From the NCBI RefSeq assembly GCF_900104265.1, contig NZ_FNJJ01000015.1:1-64000 (forward strand): 64,000 nt of DNA, given 5' to 3'. A program made the position numbers and the translations under genes. Below are positions 1 through 8,010 of the stretch, piece by piece. The notes under the pieces were generated by a model. That model was not told the origin of the DNA. It ran no database searches and saw nothing but the letters and a program-made list of their open reading frames with translations. Source of the DNA: Ectopseudomonas guguanensis. Its GTDB lineage: Bacteria > Pseudomonadota > Gammaproteobacteria > Pseudomonadales > Pseudomonadaceae. Position 1 is the first letter of the stretch. Each line of letters opens with the position of its first letter.

Positions 1-153
1 CAGGTGTCTTTCAAAGGGCTCAACGTCTTCGTCAGTGGCGGTTTGTATGGAGAGAATGTCGCTATCCGCCCCACCGCCGAAGATGGTGTCTACGATGTGG
101 TCTTCATCCGCAAAACGCTACGCCAGATAGACTTGAGGCAACGGGCAACATGA
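1..153 (+). CDS. IS481-family transposase, C-terminal fragment (5' end outside window)
   Basis: Frame 1 is open from base 1 to a TGA at 151-153 and encodes 50 residues. The fragment has the pattern of the C-terminal tail that follows the DDE integrase core in IS481 transposases: a V-x-F-K-G segment, then V-A-I-R-P-T-x-x-D-G, then a short beta-strand ending in I-D-L-R. The catalytic D, D and E lie outside the window. Assignment rests on this tail motif plus the IS481-like terminus immediately downstream. Whether the full gene is intact cannot be told from here. Confidence 0.6.
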   Translation, partial: QVSFKGLNVFVSGGLYGENVAIRPTAEDGVYDVVFIRKTLRQIDLRQRAT

Positions 154-211
154 TCATCAACCCGTTACCCATGTCTCCCGACAGGTGTTTACCATGTCCC
201 CCGGCTGAACA
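1..211 (+). mobile_element. Right end of an IS481-family insertion sequence, truncated by the window edge
   Basis: The interval contains the last 50 codons of a transposase followed by an end that reads, on the minus strand from 211, TGTTCAGCCGGGGGACATGG. TGT-headed ends rich in GGGGACATGG are typical of IS481-family elements. A second degenerate copy of the acatggg motif lies near 168-176. The sequence just outside (212-222) matches the interior of a REP-like repeat seen elsewhere in the window, which supports 211 as the boundary. The left part of the element lies outside the window. Confidence 0.65.
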
Positions 212-290
212 CCGTGCGCACCAGCGTCCTCTGATGCTAACGGTCAACCATCGCGGCTCGCTGTTTCCAGGTGCGCATGGCGCACCCTAC
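212..290. repeat. REP-like palindrome pair (GTAGGGTGCG family), left arm interrupted by the IS
   Basis: The right arm ends in gcgcaccctac (280-290), the reverse complement of the GTAGGGTGCG head seen in intact copies at 2160 and 21423. The left side begins ccgtgcgcacc at 212, which is the continuation of GTAGGGTGCG in those copies, so the first ten bases appear to be missing or displaced by the IS. Confidence 0.55.
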
Positions 291-304
291 CCGGCCCCGT
301 GCCC

Positions 305-1159
305 CTACCGGCTCATGATGCCTTCACAGGCCTCGATCAACGCCGCCGCCAATTCGCGCGCGTAACCGGGCAACTGGTTGCGCGCGTGCAGCGCCACCTC
401 CACCGGCGCTACCGGTGCGAAGCCTTCGGCCTCGCCCAGTTCACGGTGTGCAGCCGTGATCAACCGGCGCGGCAGCAGAGTCAGCCCCAGGCCGCCCTCG
501 GCTGCGGCGCTGACGCCGGGCAGGCTGCTGCTGACATAGGCGATGCGCCAGGGTTTGCCCATGGCGTCCAGGGCATGGGTCATTTCCAGGCGATACAGGC
601 CGTTGGGCGGGAACACCGCCAGCGGCACCGGGTTGCGCGCCAGCACCGGCCGCGCGCGGCTGTCGAGCCAGGCCAGCGGTTCGGCCCAGCTGGCCAGGCC
701 CTTGGCGCTACCGGCGCGCTGCTTGATCAGCGCCAGGTCCAGCTCACCGGCATTGAACGCGCGCCACACGTCATGACTGAGGCCGCTGGTGATCTCCAGG
801 CGCACGCCCGGATGGGCGTCGGCGAAATCGGCCAGATAAGGCGTCAGGCTGTTGGCGGCGAAATCGTCCGGCACGCCAAGGCGCACCTCGCCTTGCACCG
901 CGCTCTGCCCCAGCGCCAGCATGGCTTCGTCCATCAGCGCGACGATGCGGTTGGCGTAGCCGAGCAGGCGTTCGCCCTCGGTGGTGGTCACCACGTAGCG
1001 GCCGCTGCGGTCGAGCAGCTCGGCGCCAAGCTGCTCCTCCAGGCGCCGCACCTGCTGGCTGACGGTGGACTGGGTCAGATGCAGGCTGGCCGCAGCGCGG
1101 GTAAAGCCGCCGGTCTGCACCACGGCGAGAAAACTGCGTAACAGCACCGGATCGAGCAT
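305..1159 (-). CDS. LysR-family transcriptional regulator
   Basis: The 284-residue product has the LysR layout: an N-terminal winged helix-turn-helix (about residues 1-60, with the F-x-x-A-A-x-x-L-x-x-x-Q-S-x-V-S-x-Q-x-x-x-L-E pattern) and a C-terminal effector-binding domain. The start at 1159 (MLDPVLLRSF) fits other family members better than the upstream in-frame ATGs. It is divergent from the allE gene at 1303 across a 143-bp gap, the usual arrangement for a LysR protein and its target, but the effector is unknown. The low-complexity tail ends close to the REP remnant. Confidence 0.88.
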   Translation of the reverse strand: MLDPVLLRSFLAVVQTGGFTRAAASLHLTQSTVSQQVRRLEEQLGAELLDRSGRYVVTTTEGERLLGYANRIVALMDEAMLALGQSAVQGEVRLGVPDDFAANSLTPYLADFADAHPGVRLEITSGLSHDVWRAFNAGELDLALIKQRAGSAKGLASWAEPLAWLDSRARPVLARNPVPLAVFPPNGLYRLEMTHALDAMGKPWRIAYVSSSLPGVSAAAEGGLGLTLLPRRLITAAHRELGEAEGFAPVAPVEVALHARNQLPGYARELAAALIEACEGIMSR

Positions 1160-1302
1160 GTCGCCACCCATCATGAAAGCCACTGGCAAACATTCTACTA
1201 TTTAATTTCCGAATCCAGCTGCGAATTCCTATAGTGCAGGGGAGCCTGTTTTCCGCACGGGGACAGTTCCCTGCGCCATCCACCCGCCGAGGCACTCTCT
1301 CG

Positions 1303-2145
<843 letters not shown>

Positions 2146-2159
2146 GTGATACCCCACTC

Positions 2160-2228
2160 GTAGGGTGCGCCGTGCGCACCAGCAGAACCGAGGCATCGGT
2201 GCGCGCAGCGCAGCGCAGCGCACCCTAC
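2160..2228. repeat. REP-like palindrome pair, GTAGGGTGCG family
   Basis: The unit starts GTAGGGTGCGCCGTGCGCAC and ends gcgcaccctac, so its two ends are inverted copies headed by GTAG. It lies in the allE-ahpF gap. The same family recurs at 17816 and 21423. Confidence 0.7.
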
Positions 2229-2263
2229 GCCGGGAGCTCGCTACCGCATCAGCCGACAAAACG

Positions 2264-2293
2264 AAAAGGCCACCCCGAGGGGTGGCCTTTTTG
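2264..2293. terminator. Bidirectional intrinsic terminator between allE and ahpF
   Basis: A GC-rich hairpin, aaaaggccacccc-gag-gggtggcctttt, has A-rich and T-rich flanks on both sides. It can terminate allE on the plus strand and ahpF on the minus strand. Confidence 0.85.
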
Positions 2294-2309
2294 CTTCTAC
2301 CGCAACCGA

Positions 2310-3866
2310 TCAGCTGTGGCGGATCAGGTGGTCGAAGGCGCTCAGCGATGCCTTCGAACCTTCGCCCATGGCGATGACGATCTGCTTGTACGGCACGGTG
2401 GTCACGTCACCGGCAGCGAATACGCCGGGGATGTTGGTCGCGCCCTTGGCATCGACGACGATCTCGCCGAAGCGGCTGAGTTCGACGGTGCCCTCGAGCC
2501 AGTCGCTGTTGGGCAGCAGACCGATCTGCACGAAGATGCCTTCCAGCTCGACGCGATGCAGTTCCTCGGTGGTGCGATCCTTGTACACCAGGCCGTTGAC
2601 CTTCTGACCGTCGCCAGTGACCTCGGTGGTCTGCGCGCTCTTGATCACGGTCACGTTGGGCAGGCTGAACAGCTTCTTCTGCAGCACGGCATCGGCGCGC
2701 AGGGTGTCGGCGAACTCCAGCAGGGTGACGTGGGCAACGAGGCCGGCCAGGTCGATGGCCGCCTCGACGCCGGAGTTACCGCCGCCGATCACCGCCACGC
2801 GCTTGCCCTTGAACAGCGGGCCGTCGCAGTGCGGGCAGAAGCACACGCCCTTGGCCTTGTATTCCTGCTCGCCGGGCACGCCCATTTCACGCCAGCGCGC
2901 GCCGGTGGAGAGGATCACGGTCTTGGCCTTGAGCGAGGCGCCGTTCTCGAACTTCACTTCGTGCAGGCCGCCTTCGCTGTTGGCCGGCACCAGGGCCGAA
3001 GCACGCTGCAGGTTCATCACGTCGACTTCGTATTCCTTGACGTGTTCTTCCAGCGCGCGCACCAGTTTCGGGCCTTCGGTCTCCTTGACCGAGATGAAGT
3101 TCTCGATGGCCATGGTGTCCAGCACCTGACCACCGAAGCGCTCGGCGGCGATCGCGGTGCGGATGCCCTTACGTGCGGCGTAGATGGCCGCCGCAGCACC
3201 GGCCGGGCCACCGCCGACCACCAGCACGTCGAAGGCTTCCTTGGCGCTCATCTTCTCGGCATCGCGGTTGGCGGCGCCGGTGTCGATCTTGGCGAGGATT
3301 TCCTTCACGTCCATGCGGCCGGAAGCGAACACCTCACCGTTCAGGTAGATGCTCGGCACGGCCATGATCTGGCGACGCTCGACTTCTTCCTGGAACAGCG
3401 CACCGTCGATGGAGACGTTGCGGATATTGGGGTTGAGCACAGCCATCAGGTTCAGCGCCTGAACCACGTCCGGGCAGTTCTGGCAGGACAGCGAGAAGTA
3501 GGTCTCGAACTCGAACCTGCCTTCGATGCTCTTGATCTGCGCGATGGTGTCGGCGTCCAGCTTGGACGGATGGCCACCGACCTGCAGCAGCGCCAGCACC
3601 AGCGAGGTGAACTCGTGGCCCATCGGGATACCGGCGAAGGTCAGGCCGATATCCGCGCCGGGGCGCACCAGCGAGAACGACGGACGGCGAGCATCGCTGC
3701 CATCGGTCTTCAGGGTGATCTTGTCGGTCAGGCCGACGATGTCTTGCAGCAGGCCCAGCAGCTCCTGAGATTTCGCGCTGTCATCGAGGGACGCGACGAT
3801 CTCGAACGGCAGGGTGACCTTCTCCAGGTAGGTCTTCAACTGGGCTTTAAGATTGGCGTCCAACAT
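2310..3866 (-). CDS. ahpF: Alkyl hydroperoxide reductase subunit F (NADH:peroxiredoxin oxidoreductase)
   Basis: The 518-residue flavoprotein transfers electrons from NADH through FAD to AhpC. The N-terminal tandem thioredoxin-fold region has the redox pair C128-Q-N-C131. The FAD-binding motif GGGPAG lies at about 218-223, the active disulfide is C344-P-H-C347, and the NADH-binding GGGNSG follows near 361. Length and motifs match full AhpF rather than plain thioredoxin reductase. It lies 153 bp downstream of ahpC on the same strand, with hairpin-forming sequence between them, and is followed by a strong terminator. Confidence 0.97.
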   Translation of the reverse strand: MLDANLKAQLKTYLEKVTLPFEIVASLDDSAKSQELLGLLQDIVGLTDKITLKTDGSDARRPSFSLVRPGADIGLTFAGIPMGHEFTSLVLALLQVGGHPSKLDADTIAQIKSIEGRFEFETYFSLSCQNCPDVVQALNLMAVLNPNIRNVSIDGALFQEEVERRQIMAVPSIYLNGEVFASGRMDVKEILAKIDTGAANRDAEKMSAKEAFDVLVVGGGPAGAAAAIYAARKGIRTAIAAERFGGQVLDTMAIENFISVKETEGPKLVRALEEHVKEYEVDVMNLQRASALVPANSEGGLHEVKFENGASLKAKTVILSTGARWREMGVPGEQEYKAKGVCFCPHCDGPLFKGKRVAVIGGGNSGVEAAIDLAGLVAHVTLLEFADTLRADAVLQKKLFSLPNVTVIKSAQTTEVTGDGQKVNGLVYKDRTTEELHRVELEGIFVQIGLLPNSDWLEGTVELSRFGEIVVDAKGATNIPGVFAAGDVTTVPYKQIVIAMGEGSKASLSAFDHLIRHS

Positions 3867-3978
3867 GGCGGAAATTCCTCAAATACGAAAAATTCGGGCA
3901 ATAAAATGCCCGGACGGATCGCGCCCGGGCATCGGGCGCCACAAGGGCCGGTAATGGCCCTGACAGCGCAGAGTGGGT

Positions 3979-4010
3979 CCTTTCCGACCTGAGACAGGCC
4001 GGAAAGGAAG
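3979..4010. promoter_or_regulatory. Hairpin in the ahpC-ahpF intergenic region
   Basis: The segment tcctttccg...cggaaagga forms a 9-bp stem just after the ahpC stop; a second stem (gcccgga...cccgggc) lies near 3909-3931. There is no good T-run on the minus strand, so these may attenuate readthrough or stabilise ahpC mRNA rather than act as a full terminator. Confidence 0.4.
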
Positions 4011-4019
4011 CCGGCAGAT

Positions 4020-4583
4020 TTAGATCTTGCCAACCAGGTCCAGCGAGGGAGCCAGAGTGGCTTCGCCTTCTTTCCACTTGGCCGGGCAAACCTGACCCGG
4101 GTTGGCGGCGGTGTACTGAGCGGCCTTCAGCTTGCGCAGGGTCTCGGACACGTCACGGGCGATCTCGTTGGAGTGGATTTCCAGGGTCTTGATCTGGCCT
4201 TCCGGGTTGATGATGAAGGTGCCGCGCAGCGCCAGGCCTTCTTCCGGAATGTGCACGCCGAAAGCGTTGGTCAGCTGGTGGGTGGGGTCGCCGATCAGCG
4301 GGAACTGAGCCTTGCCAACGGCCGGCGAAGTTTCGTGCCATACCTTGTGCGAGAAGTGGGTGTCGGTGGTCACGATGTAGACCTCGGCACCGGCCTTCTG
4401 GAACTCGGCGTAGTTATTGGCGGCGTCTTCGATTTCGGTCGGGCAGTTGAAGGTGAAGGCAGCCGGCATGAAGATCAGCACGGACCACTTACCCTTCAGG
4501 GACTGCTCGGTGACTTCGATGAACTCGCCAGCGTGGAAAGCGTTGACCTTGAACGGCTGGATCTGAGTATTGATGAGGGACAT
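4020..4583 (-). CDS. ahpC: Alkyl hydroperoxide reductase subunit C (2-Cys peroxiredoxin)
   Basis: The 187-residue peroxiredoxin reduces H2O2 and organic hydroperoxides using electrons from AhpF. The peroxidatic cysteine is C47 in the F-T-F-N-C-P-T-E motif and the resolving cysteine is C166 in the C-terminal V-C-P-A-x-W motif, so it is a typical 2-Cys AhpC1-type enzyme. The start has a good ribosome binding site (aaggagtcagag before ATG). The leader contains a 10-bp perfect inverted repeat about 100 bp upstream that may be a peroxide-regulator operator. Confidence 0.98.
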   Translation of the reverse strand: MSLINTQIQPFKVNAFHAGEFIEVTEQSLKGKWSVLIFMPAAFTFNCPTEIEDAANNYAEFQKAGAEVYIVTTDTHFSHKVWHETSPAVGKAQFPLIGDPTHQLTNAFGVHIPEEGLALRGTFIINPEGQIKTLEIHSNEIARDVSETLRKLKAAQYTAANPGQVCPAKWKEGEATLAPSLDLVGKI

Positions 4584-4677
4584 CTCTGACTCCTTCTGAG
4601 GTTTCTGTGAGGGTTGAAAAATCTACGGTCGCTATATTAGCTACCTAACGGAAAAAAGCTTATTGATTACGGCCATG

Positions 4678-4704
4678 ATATCGATTGAATGCACCAATCG
4701 ATAT
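4678..4704. promoter_or_regulatory. Perfect inverted repeat upstream of ahpC, candidate OxyR-type operator
   Basis: ATATCGATTG-aatgcac-CAATCGATAT is a 10-bp perfect inverted repeat with a 7-bp spacer, about 95-120 bp before the ahpC start. A further A/T-rich half (ttattgatt) lies on the ahpC side near 4660-4668. LysR-type activators such as OxyR bind dyads upstream of -35 and are known to control ahpC in pseudomonads; the match to the OxyR consensus is only partial. Confidence 0.4.
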
Positions 4705-4738
4705 TCCAACCCACGCCATGCGCGGGCTGCAGCCCGGT

Positions 4739-5701
4739 TCAGAGCAGGCTTGGCTCGATCAGCAGCGCGAGTTTACCCGCGACCTGGTTACCAGCGAGTG
4801 TCTCGAATGCCGCCTCACTGTCTTTGATCGCAAAACTGCGCTCCAGTTGCGGCTTTAATCGTCCCTCGGCGAACAGCGGCCAGACCTGCTGCTGCAGATC
4901 GCGCAGCAGGTCCGCCTTGAACTGGTCGTCGCGATTGCGCAGGGTCGAACCGATCAGCTGGATGCGCTTGCCCAGCACCTGTGCCAGGTCGAGCCTGGCT
5001 TCGCGCCCGCCCATCAGGCCGATGTTGATCCAGCGCCCGTCACGCGCCAGCAGCTCCAGGTTCAGCGCGGCGTAATCTCCGCCAACCGGGTCGAGAATCA
5101 CGTCGAATGGCCCGAAATCACGCAGAGCCTGCAGATCCTCACCACGCAGCGCGCCGCCCTGAGCGCCCAGCGCCTCGCAGTAGGCCAGTCGCTCGGGCGA
5201 ACCGACGCTGACCCAGCACGGGTTGCCGAATGCCTTGCACAGCTGGATGGCCGCCGAGCCGACGCCGCTGGCGCCGGCATGCAGCAAGACTTTCTCACCG
5301 GGACGCAAAGCGCCGAGCTGGAACAGGTTGAGCAAGGCGGTGGCGTACACCTCCGGCACCACCGCCGCCTCGACCAGGCTCAGCCCCTCCGGCACCGGCA
5401 GGGCGTGGCGGGCGTCGAGCACCACCTCTTCGGCCATACCGCCACCGGCAAGCAAACAGCAAACGCGATCACCCACCTGCCAGGCGCTGCCGGCACCGAC
5501 TTCGACGATCACCCCGGAGCACTCCAGGCCCAGCGCCTGGCTGGCGCCAGGAGGCGGCGGATAGAGACCGGCACGCTGCAACAGATCGGCCCGGTTGAGT
5601 CCAGCGGCCGCCACCTTCACGCGAATCTGTCCCGCGTCACAGGCCTGTGCCGGTTGCTCGAGCCACTGCGCCTGCCCCTCGACGCCTTGCAATGCCTTCA
5701 T
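4739..5701 (-). CDS. NAD(P)H-quinone oxidoreductase, zinc-independent MDR family (PIG3-like)
   Basis: The 320-residue protein is a medium-chain reductase with an N-terminal GroES-like domain (N-R-A-D-L-L-Q-R-x-G-x-Y-P-P-P-P-G-A near residue 40) and a Rossmann domain with A-G-A-S-G-V-G-S-A near 145. The P-P-P-x-G motif and lack of zinc-ligand cysteines mark the quinone oxidoreductase/PIG3 group, which reduces quinones with NADPH. The start at 5701 (MKALQG) is preferred to an ATG 18 bp upstream. It is divergent from prc across about 128 bp, and reads toward ahpC. Confidence 0.88.
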   Translation of the reverse strand: MKALQGVEGQAQWLEQPAQACDAGQIRVKVAAAGLNRADLLQRAGLYPPPPGASQALGLECSGVIVEVGAGSAWQVGDRVCCLLAGGGMAEEVVLDARHALPVPEGLSLVEAAVVPEVYATALLNLFQLGALRPGEKVLLHAGASGVGSAAIQLCKAFGNPCWVSVGSPERLAYCEALGAQGGALRGEDLQALRDFGPFDVILDPVGGDYAALNLELLARDGRWINIGLMGGREARLDLAQVLGKRIQLIGSTLRNRDDQFKADLLRDLQQQVWPLFAEGRLKPQLERSFAIKDSEAAFETLAGNQVAGKLALLIEPSLL

Positions 5702-5829
5702 GCTGCCTCCATAGTGCAAGTGAACCGAGCCCAGCGCCGACCGCCGGGCTTTCGCCTAGCGCCAACGGAACCTGGCGCCCTCAAATACGGCCTAATATGC
5801 GTTATCACCTGCCACTACGTCGAATCAGC

Positions 5830-7911
5830 ATGAAGCGCTCCCTTGCAAGCACCGCCCTCGCCCTCGTTCTCGGCTTCAGTGCCCTGCCGCTGGCGGCCAA
5901 GACCACCCCAGCGACCAGTTGGGACTACCTGCAGCCGGATCGCGACCAGGTGATCGCCAGCCTCAACGTAGTGGAGCTGCTGCGCCGTCATCACTACAAC
6001 AAGCCGCCGCTGAACGACGAGCGCTCGATTCAGATCTACGACAACTACCTGAAGTTGCTCGATCCATCGCGCAGCTATTTCACGGCGGCCGACATCGCCG
6101 AATTCAACCAGTGGCGCACCAAGTTCGATGACCTGCTCAAGAGCGGCGACCTGGAGCCGGGCTTCACCATCTACCGCCGCCACCTGACCCGCCTGGAAGA
6201 GCGCCTGAACTTCGCGCTGGACGAACTGGACAAGGGCGTCGACAAGATCGATTTCACCATCGATGAAGAGCTGCAGGTCGACCGCGAGAAGGCGCCCTGG
6301 GCCAAGGATCGTGCCGAGCTCGACGAACTGTGGCGCAAGCGCGTCAAGGACGAAGTGCTGCGCCTGAAGATCGCCGGCAAGGAAACCAAGGACATCCAGG
6401 AACTGCTGACCAAGCGCTACAAGAACCAGCTGGCGCGCCTCAAGCAGACCCGCGGCGAAGACGTGTTCCAGGCCTACATCAACGCCTTCGCCACCACCTA
6501 CGACCCGCACACCACCTACCTGTCGCCGGATAACGCGGAGAACTTCGACATCAACATGAGCCTGTCGCTGGAAGGCATCGGTGCGGTGCTGCAGAGCGAC
6601 AACGAGCACGTCAAGGTGGTGCGTCTGGTACCGGCCGGCCCGGCCGAGAAGAGCAAGCAGATCGCACCGGCCGACAAGATCGTCGGCGTCGCCCAGGGCA
6701 ACGATGAAATGGTCGACGTGATCGGCTGGCGCCTGGACGAAGTGGTCAAGCTGATCCGCGGTCCGAAAGGCTCCACCGTGCGCCTGGAAGTGATCCCGGC
6801 CAGCAACCCGCCCAGCGACCAGACCAGCAAGGTGGTCACCATCACCCGTGAAGCGGTCAAGCTGGAAGAGCAGGCCGCGAAGAAAAAGATCCTGGAGCTC
6901 AAGCATGACGGCCGCGACTACAAGCTCGGCGTGATCGAGCTGCCGGCCTTCTACCTCGACTTCAAGGCCTTCCGCGCCGGCGACCCCAACTACAAGAGCA
7001 CCACCCGCGACGTCAAACGCCTGCTCGACGAGCTGCAGGCCGAGAAGGTCGACGGCGTGGTCATCGATCTGCGCAACAACGGCGGTGGCTCGCTGCAGGA
7101 AGCCACCGAGCTGACCAGCCTGTTCATCGAACAGGGCCCCACCGTGCTGGTGCGCAACGCCGACGGCCGCGTCGACGTACTGGCCGACGAGAACAAGGGC
7201 GTCTACTACAGCGGCCCGCTGGCCGTGCTGGTCAACCGCCTGTCCGCCTCGGCTTCGGAGATCTTCGCCGGCGCCATGCAGGATTATCACCGCGCGCTGA
7301 TTCTCGGCGGCCAGACCTTCGGCAAGGGCACCGTGCAGACCATCCAGCCGCTCAACCACGGCGAGCTGAAACTGACCCTGGCCAAGTTCTACCGCGTTTC
7401 CGGGCAGAGCACCCAGCACCAGGGCGTGATCCCCGACATCCTCTATCCGGACGTGATGGACACCAAGGACATCGGCGAAAGCGCCCTGCCTGCCGCCCTG
7501 CCCTGGGACAGCATCCGCCCGGCGATCACCCCCGAGCTGGACCCGATCAAGCCGTTCCTGACCGAACTCAGGGCGCGTCATGACCAGCGCACGGCCAAGG
7601 ACCCGGATTTCGTCTTCACTCGCGACCGCCTGAGCCTGGCCAAGAAGTTGATGGAGGAAAAAACCGTCAGCCTCAACGAGCAGACCCGCCGCGCCCGTCA
7701 GGCCGAGATCGAGGCCAAGCAGCTGGCCCTGGAAAACAACCGTCGCCAGGCCAAGGGCGAAGAGCCGCTCAAGGAACTGGCCAAGGAAGATGAAGATGCC
7801 CTGCCCCTGGCCGACGAGAAGAGCACCCCGGAAGAGGATGCCTACCTCGCGGAAAGTGGACGTATCCTGCTCGACTACCTGGGGCTGAATCCGTCGCTGG
7901 CGCTGCATTGA
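5830..7911 (+). CDS. prc: Carboxy-terminal processing (tail-specific) periplasmic protease
   Basis: The 693-residue S41 serine protease has a Sec signal peptide (residues 1-23, ending P-L-A-A-K), an N-terminal helical domain, a PDZ domain (about 235-330) and the catalytic Ser-Lys dyad: S474 in the S-A-S-A-S-E motif and K499 in T-F-G-K-G-T. The C-terminal DUF3340-type domain is rich in Lys and Glu. Prc degrades periplasmic proteins with non-polar C-termini; in P. aeruginosa the equivalent AlgO affects the AlgU pathway through MucA turnover. The start at 5830 is chosen because it is followed at once by the signal peptide; the frame is open further upstream. Confidence 0.96.
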   Translation: MKRSLASTALALVLGFSALPLAAKTTPATSWDYLQPDRDQVIASLNVVELLRRHHYNKPPLNDERSIQIYDNYLKLLDPSRSYFTAADIAEFNQWRTKFDDLLKSGDLEPGFTIYRRHLTRLEERLNFALDELDKGVDKIDFTIDEELQVDREKAPWAKDRAELDELWRKRVKDEVLRLKIAGKETKDIQELLTKRYKNQLARLKQTRGEDVFQAYINAFATTYDPHTTYLSPDNAENFDINMSLSLEGIGAVLQSDNEHVKVVRLVPAGPAEKSKQIAPADKIVGVAQGNDEMVDVIGWRLDEVVKLIRGPKGSTVRLEVIPASNPPSDQTSKVVTITREAVKLEEQAAKKKILELKHDGRDYKLGVIELPAFYLDFKAFRAGDPNYKSTTRDVKRLLDELQAEKVDGVVIDLRNNGGGSLQEATELTSLFIEQGPTVLVRNADGRVDVLADENKGVYYSGPLAVLVNRLSASASEIFAGAMQDYHRALILGGQTFGKGTVQTIQPLNHGELKLTLAKFYRVSGQSTQHQGVIPDILYPDVMDTKDIGESALPAALPWDSIRPAITPELDPIKPFLTELRARHDQRTAKDPDFVFTRDRLSLAKKLMEEKTVSLNEQTRRARQAEIEAKQLALENNRRQAKGEEPLKELAKEDEDALPLADEKSTPEEDAYLAESGRILLDYLGLNPSLALH

Positions 7912-7924
7912 GGCGATTCAACGA

Positions 7925-7957
7925 TCGTCATCAAATCGTCATCGAACTGTCGTGAAA
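7925..7957 (+). promoter_or_regulatory. Three tandem 11-bp direct repeats, candidate PHO box before the EAL-GGDEF gene
   Basis: TCGTCATCAAA, TCGTCATCGAA and CTGTCGTGAAA follow each other without gap. PhoB boxes consist of 7-bp CTGTCAT units separated by 4 A/T-rich bases, so an 11-bp period. The third unit matches CTGTCAT at six of seven positions and the first two at five. The site ends about 53 bp before the ATG at 8011. The match is by eye only. Confidence 0.4.
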
Positions 7958-7961
7958 TGCA

Positions 7962-7991
7962 GGAGCCGGCCAAAAGCCGGCTCCTTCGTTT
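7962..7991 (+). terminator. Intrinsic terminator after prc
   Basis: A 9-bp perfect stem, ggagccggc-caaaa-gccggctcc, is followed by ttcgttt. It lies 51 bp after the prc stop and just before the start of the next gene. Confidence 0.75.
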
Positions 7992-8010
7992 CCGGCAAAT
8001 CGAGAACACC

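Noticed and set aside
5815..7908. 697-aa open frame on the minus strand opposite prc
   Set aside because: It is a shadow of prc, with runs of H, L and V typical of antisense translation.
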